From Microbacterium oxydans (lineage in GTDB: Bacteria; Actinomycetota; Actinomycetes; Actinomycetales; Microbacteriaceae), in contig NZ_JYIV01000016.1 of the NCBI RefSeq assembly GCF_000956405.1, positions 1 to 64,000 on the forward strand: a DNA stretch of 64,000 nucleotides. The letters are read 5' to 3'. The position numbers and the translations under genes were made by a program. This document shows, one piece after another, positions 63,675 to 64,000 of the stretch. Each line of letters begins with the position of its first letter. The first letter of the stretch is position 1. The notes beneath the pieces were generated by a model. It did not search any database. It was not told the origin of the DNA and saw only the letters and a list, made by a program, of their open reading frames with translations.

Positions 63675-64000
63675 GCCACTCGCCTCGGTCGTGCGCCCGT
63701 ATCGATCATGCGCAGCACCGCCGCGCGGTCGGCCTTGCCCCGTGCCGTCAGGGGGATCCGATCGACGGTGATGATGTCGGACGGCACGCAGTAGTACGGA
63801 AGCAGCGCGGCGACGGCGGCCCGTGCGGCCTCGGGGTCTGCGCTCGCCGGGGTGATCACGGCTCCGAGGCGTCGCGCGTCGAGTTGCACGGTGACCGCCG
63901 TGGTGCAGGACAGGCTCGTCTCCAGCGCCCGCGACACCGAATCGAGTTCGACGCGGAATCCGCGTACCTTCACCTGGTCGTCCGTGCGGCTCAGGTGCTC
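63671..64000 (-). CDS. Adenylate-forming enzyme, C-terminal part (runs off the window)
   Basis: Only the last 109 codons are in the window; the start lies beyond 64000. Visible motifs are A8 (RTDDQVKVRGFRVEL) and A10 with the catalytic Lys (PLTARGKADRAAVL) of AMP-binding acyl-CoA synthetases or NRPS-type adenylation domains. No carrier-protein domain follows at the C-terminus, so any thiolation domain would have to be elsewhere. The stop overlaps the TmpA-like ATG by 4 nt. Confidence 0.85.
   Translation of the reverse strand, partial: EHLSRTDDQVKVRGFRVELDSVSRALETSLSCTTAVTVQLDARRLGAVITPASADPEAARAAVAALLPYYCVPSDIITVDRIPLTARGKADRAAVLRMIDTGARPRRVA

Overview
The window looks like a chromosomal stretch of a high-GC actinobacterium, most likely Microbacteriaceae (Microbacterium-like). 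The reasons are GC-rich codon use throughout, DtxR-type iron boxes, a CelR/CebR-type cellobiose operon, HtaA haem-capture proteins, purS/purQ organisation and many 4-nt ATGA gene overlaps. The assignment is an inference from gene content, not from a marker gene. I saw no rRNA, tRNA, prophage, transposase or CRISPR array. No gene-free stretch exceeds about 250 bases.

Layout. 0-8.7 kb: a TetR regulator divergent from an Opp-type importer (lipoprotein, two ATPases, two permeases) that ends in a GH3 beta-glucosidase. 8.8-12.2 kb: an oxidative-stress block with SoxR, a canonical SoxR box, 7Fe ferredoxin, ferredoxin-NADP reductase, flavin reductase and superoxide dismutase. 12.2-14.4 kb: a reactive-sulfur block with a CstR-like sensor, a 54-aa Cys-rich protein and a CoA-disulfide-reductase/rhodanese fusion. 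14.4-17.2 kb: a LacI regulator and a GH13 alpha-glucosidase. 17.4-21.9 kb: DUF1761, a stress SDR, a secreted six-hairpin-like protein, purQ, purS and apt. 22-28 kb: a complete cebEFG-bgl-cebR-like cellobiose operon with two TGGGAGCGCTCCCA operators. 28-32.6 kb: two uncharacterised membrane proteins (one DUF1266-like), a divergent TetR, a secreted HEIGH metalloprotease and a GntR regulator.

32.8-38.2 kb: a GntR-linked operon of an NRAMP-like carrier, PxpA, a PxpB-PxpC fusion and a biotin carboxylase-BCCP protein. Together these contain every module of a urea-carboxylase-like enzyme beside 5-oxoprolinase genes. 38.3-45.2 kb: a uracil permease, VapBC, purC, acetyltransferases, PadR with a DHA2 exporter, and a DUF4160 remnant/DUF2442 pair. 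45.3-52.5 kb: an amino-acid ABC importer with fused receptor and permease, GlnQ, an MFS/HxlR pair, purD, a Nudix hydrolase and small hypotheticals. 52.5-59.1 kb: a haem-uptake locus (hmuTUV divergent from a 1132-aa double-HtaA surface protein) with two DtxR-type iron boxes between them. 59.1-64 kb: a secreted M23 peptidase with FG-GAP-like repeats, two hypotheticals, and the 3' part of an operon with an adenylate-forming enzyme, a TmpA-like membrane oxidoreductase and a crotonase.

Two themes run through the window. The first is import and breakdown of oligosaccharides, each locus with its own regulator and a visible candidate operator. The second is redox, sulfur and iron homeostasis. Several long, near-perfect intergenic hairpins fall into two sequence families that recur at unrelated loci.
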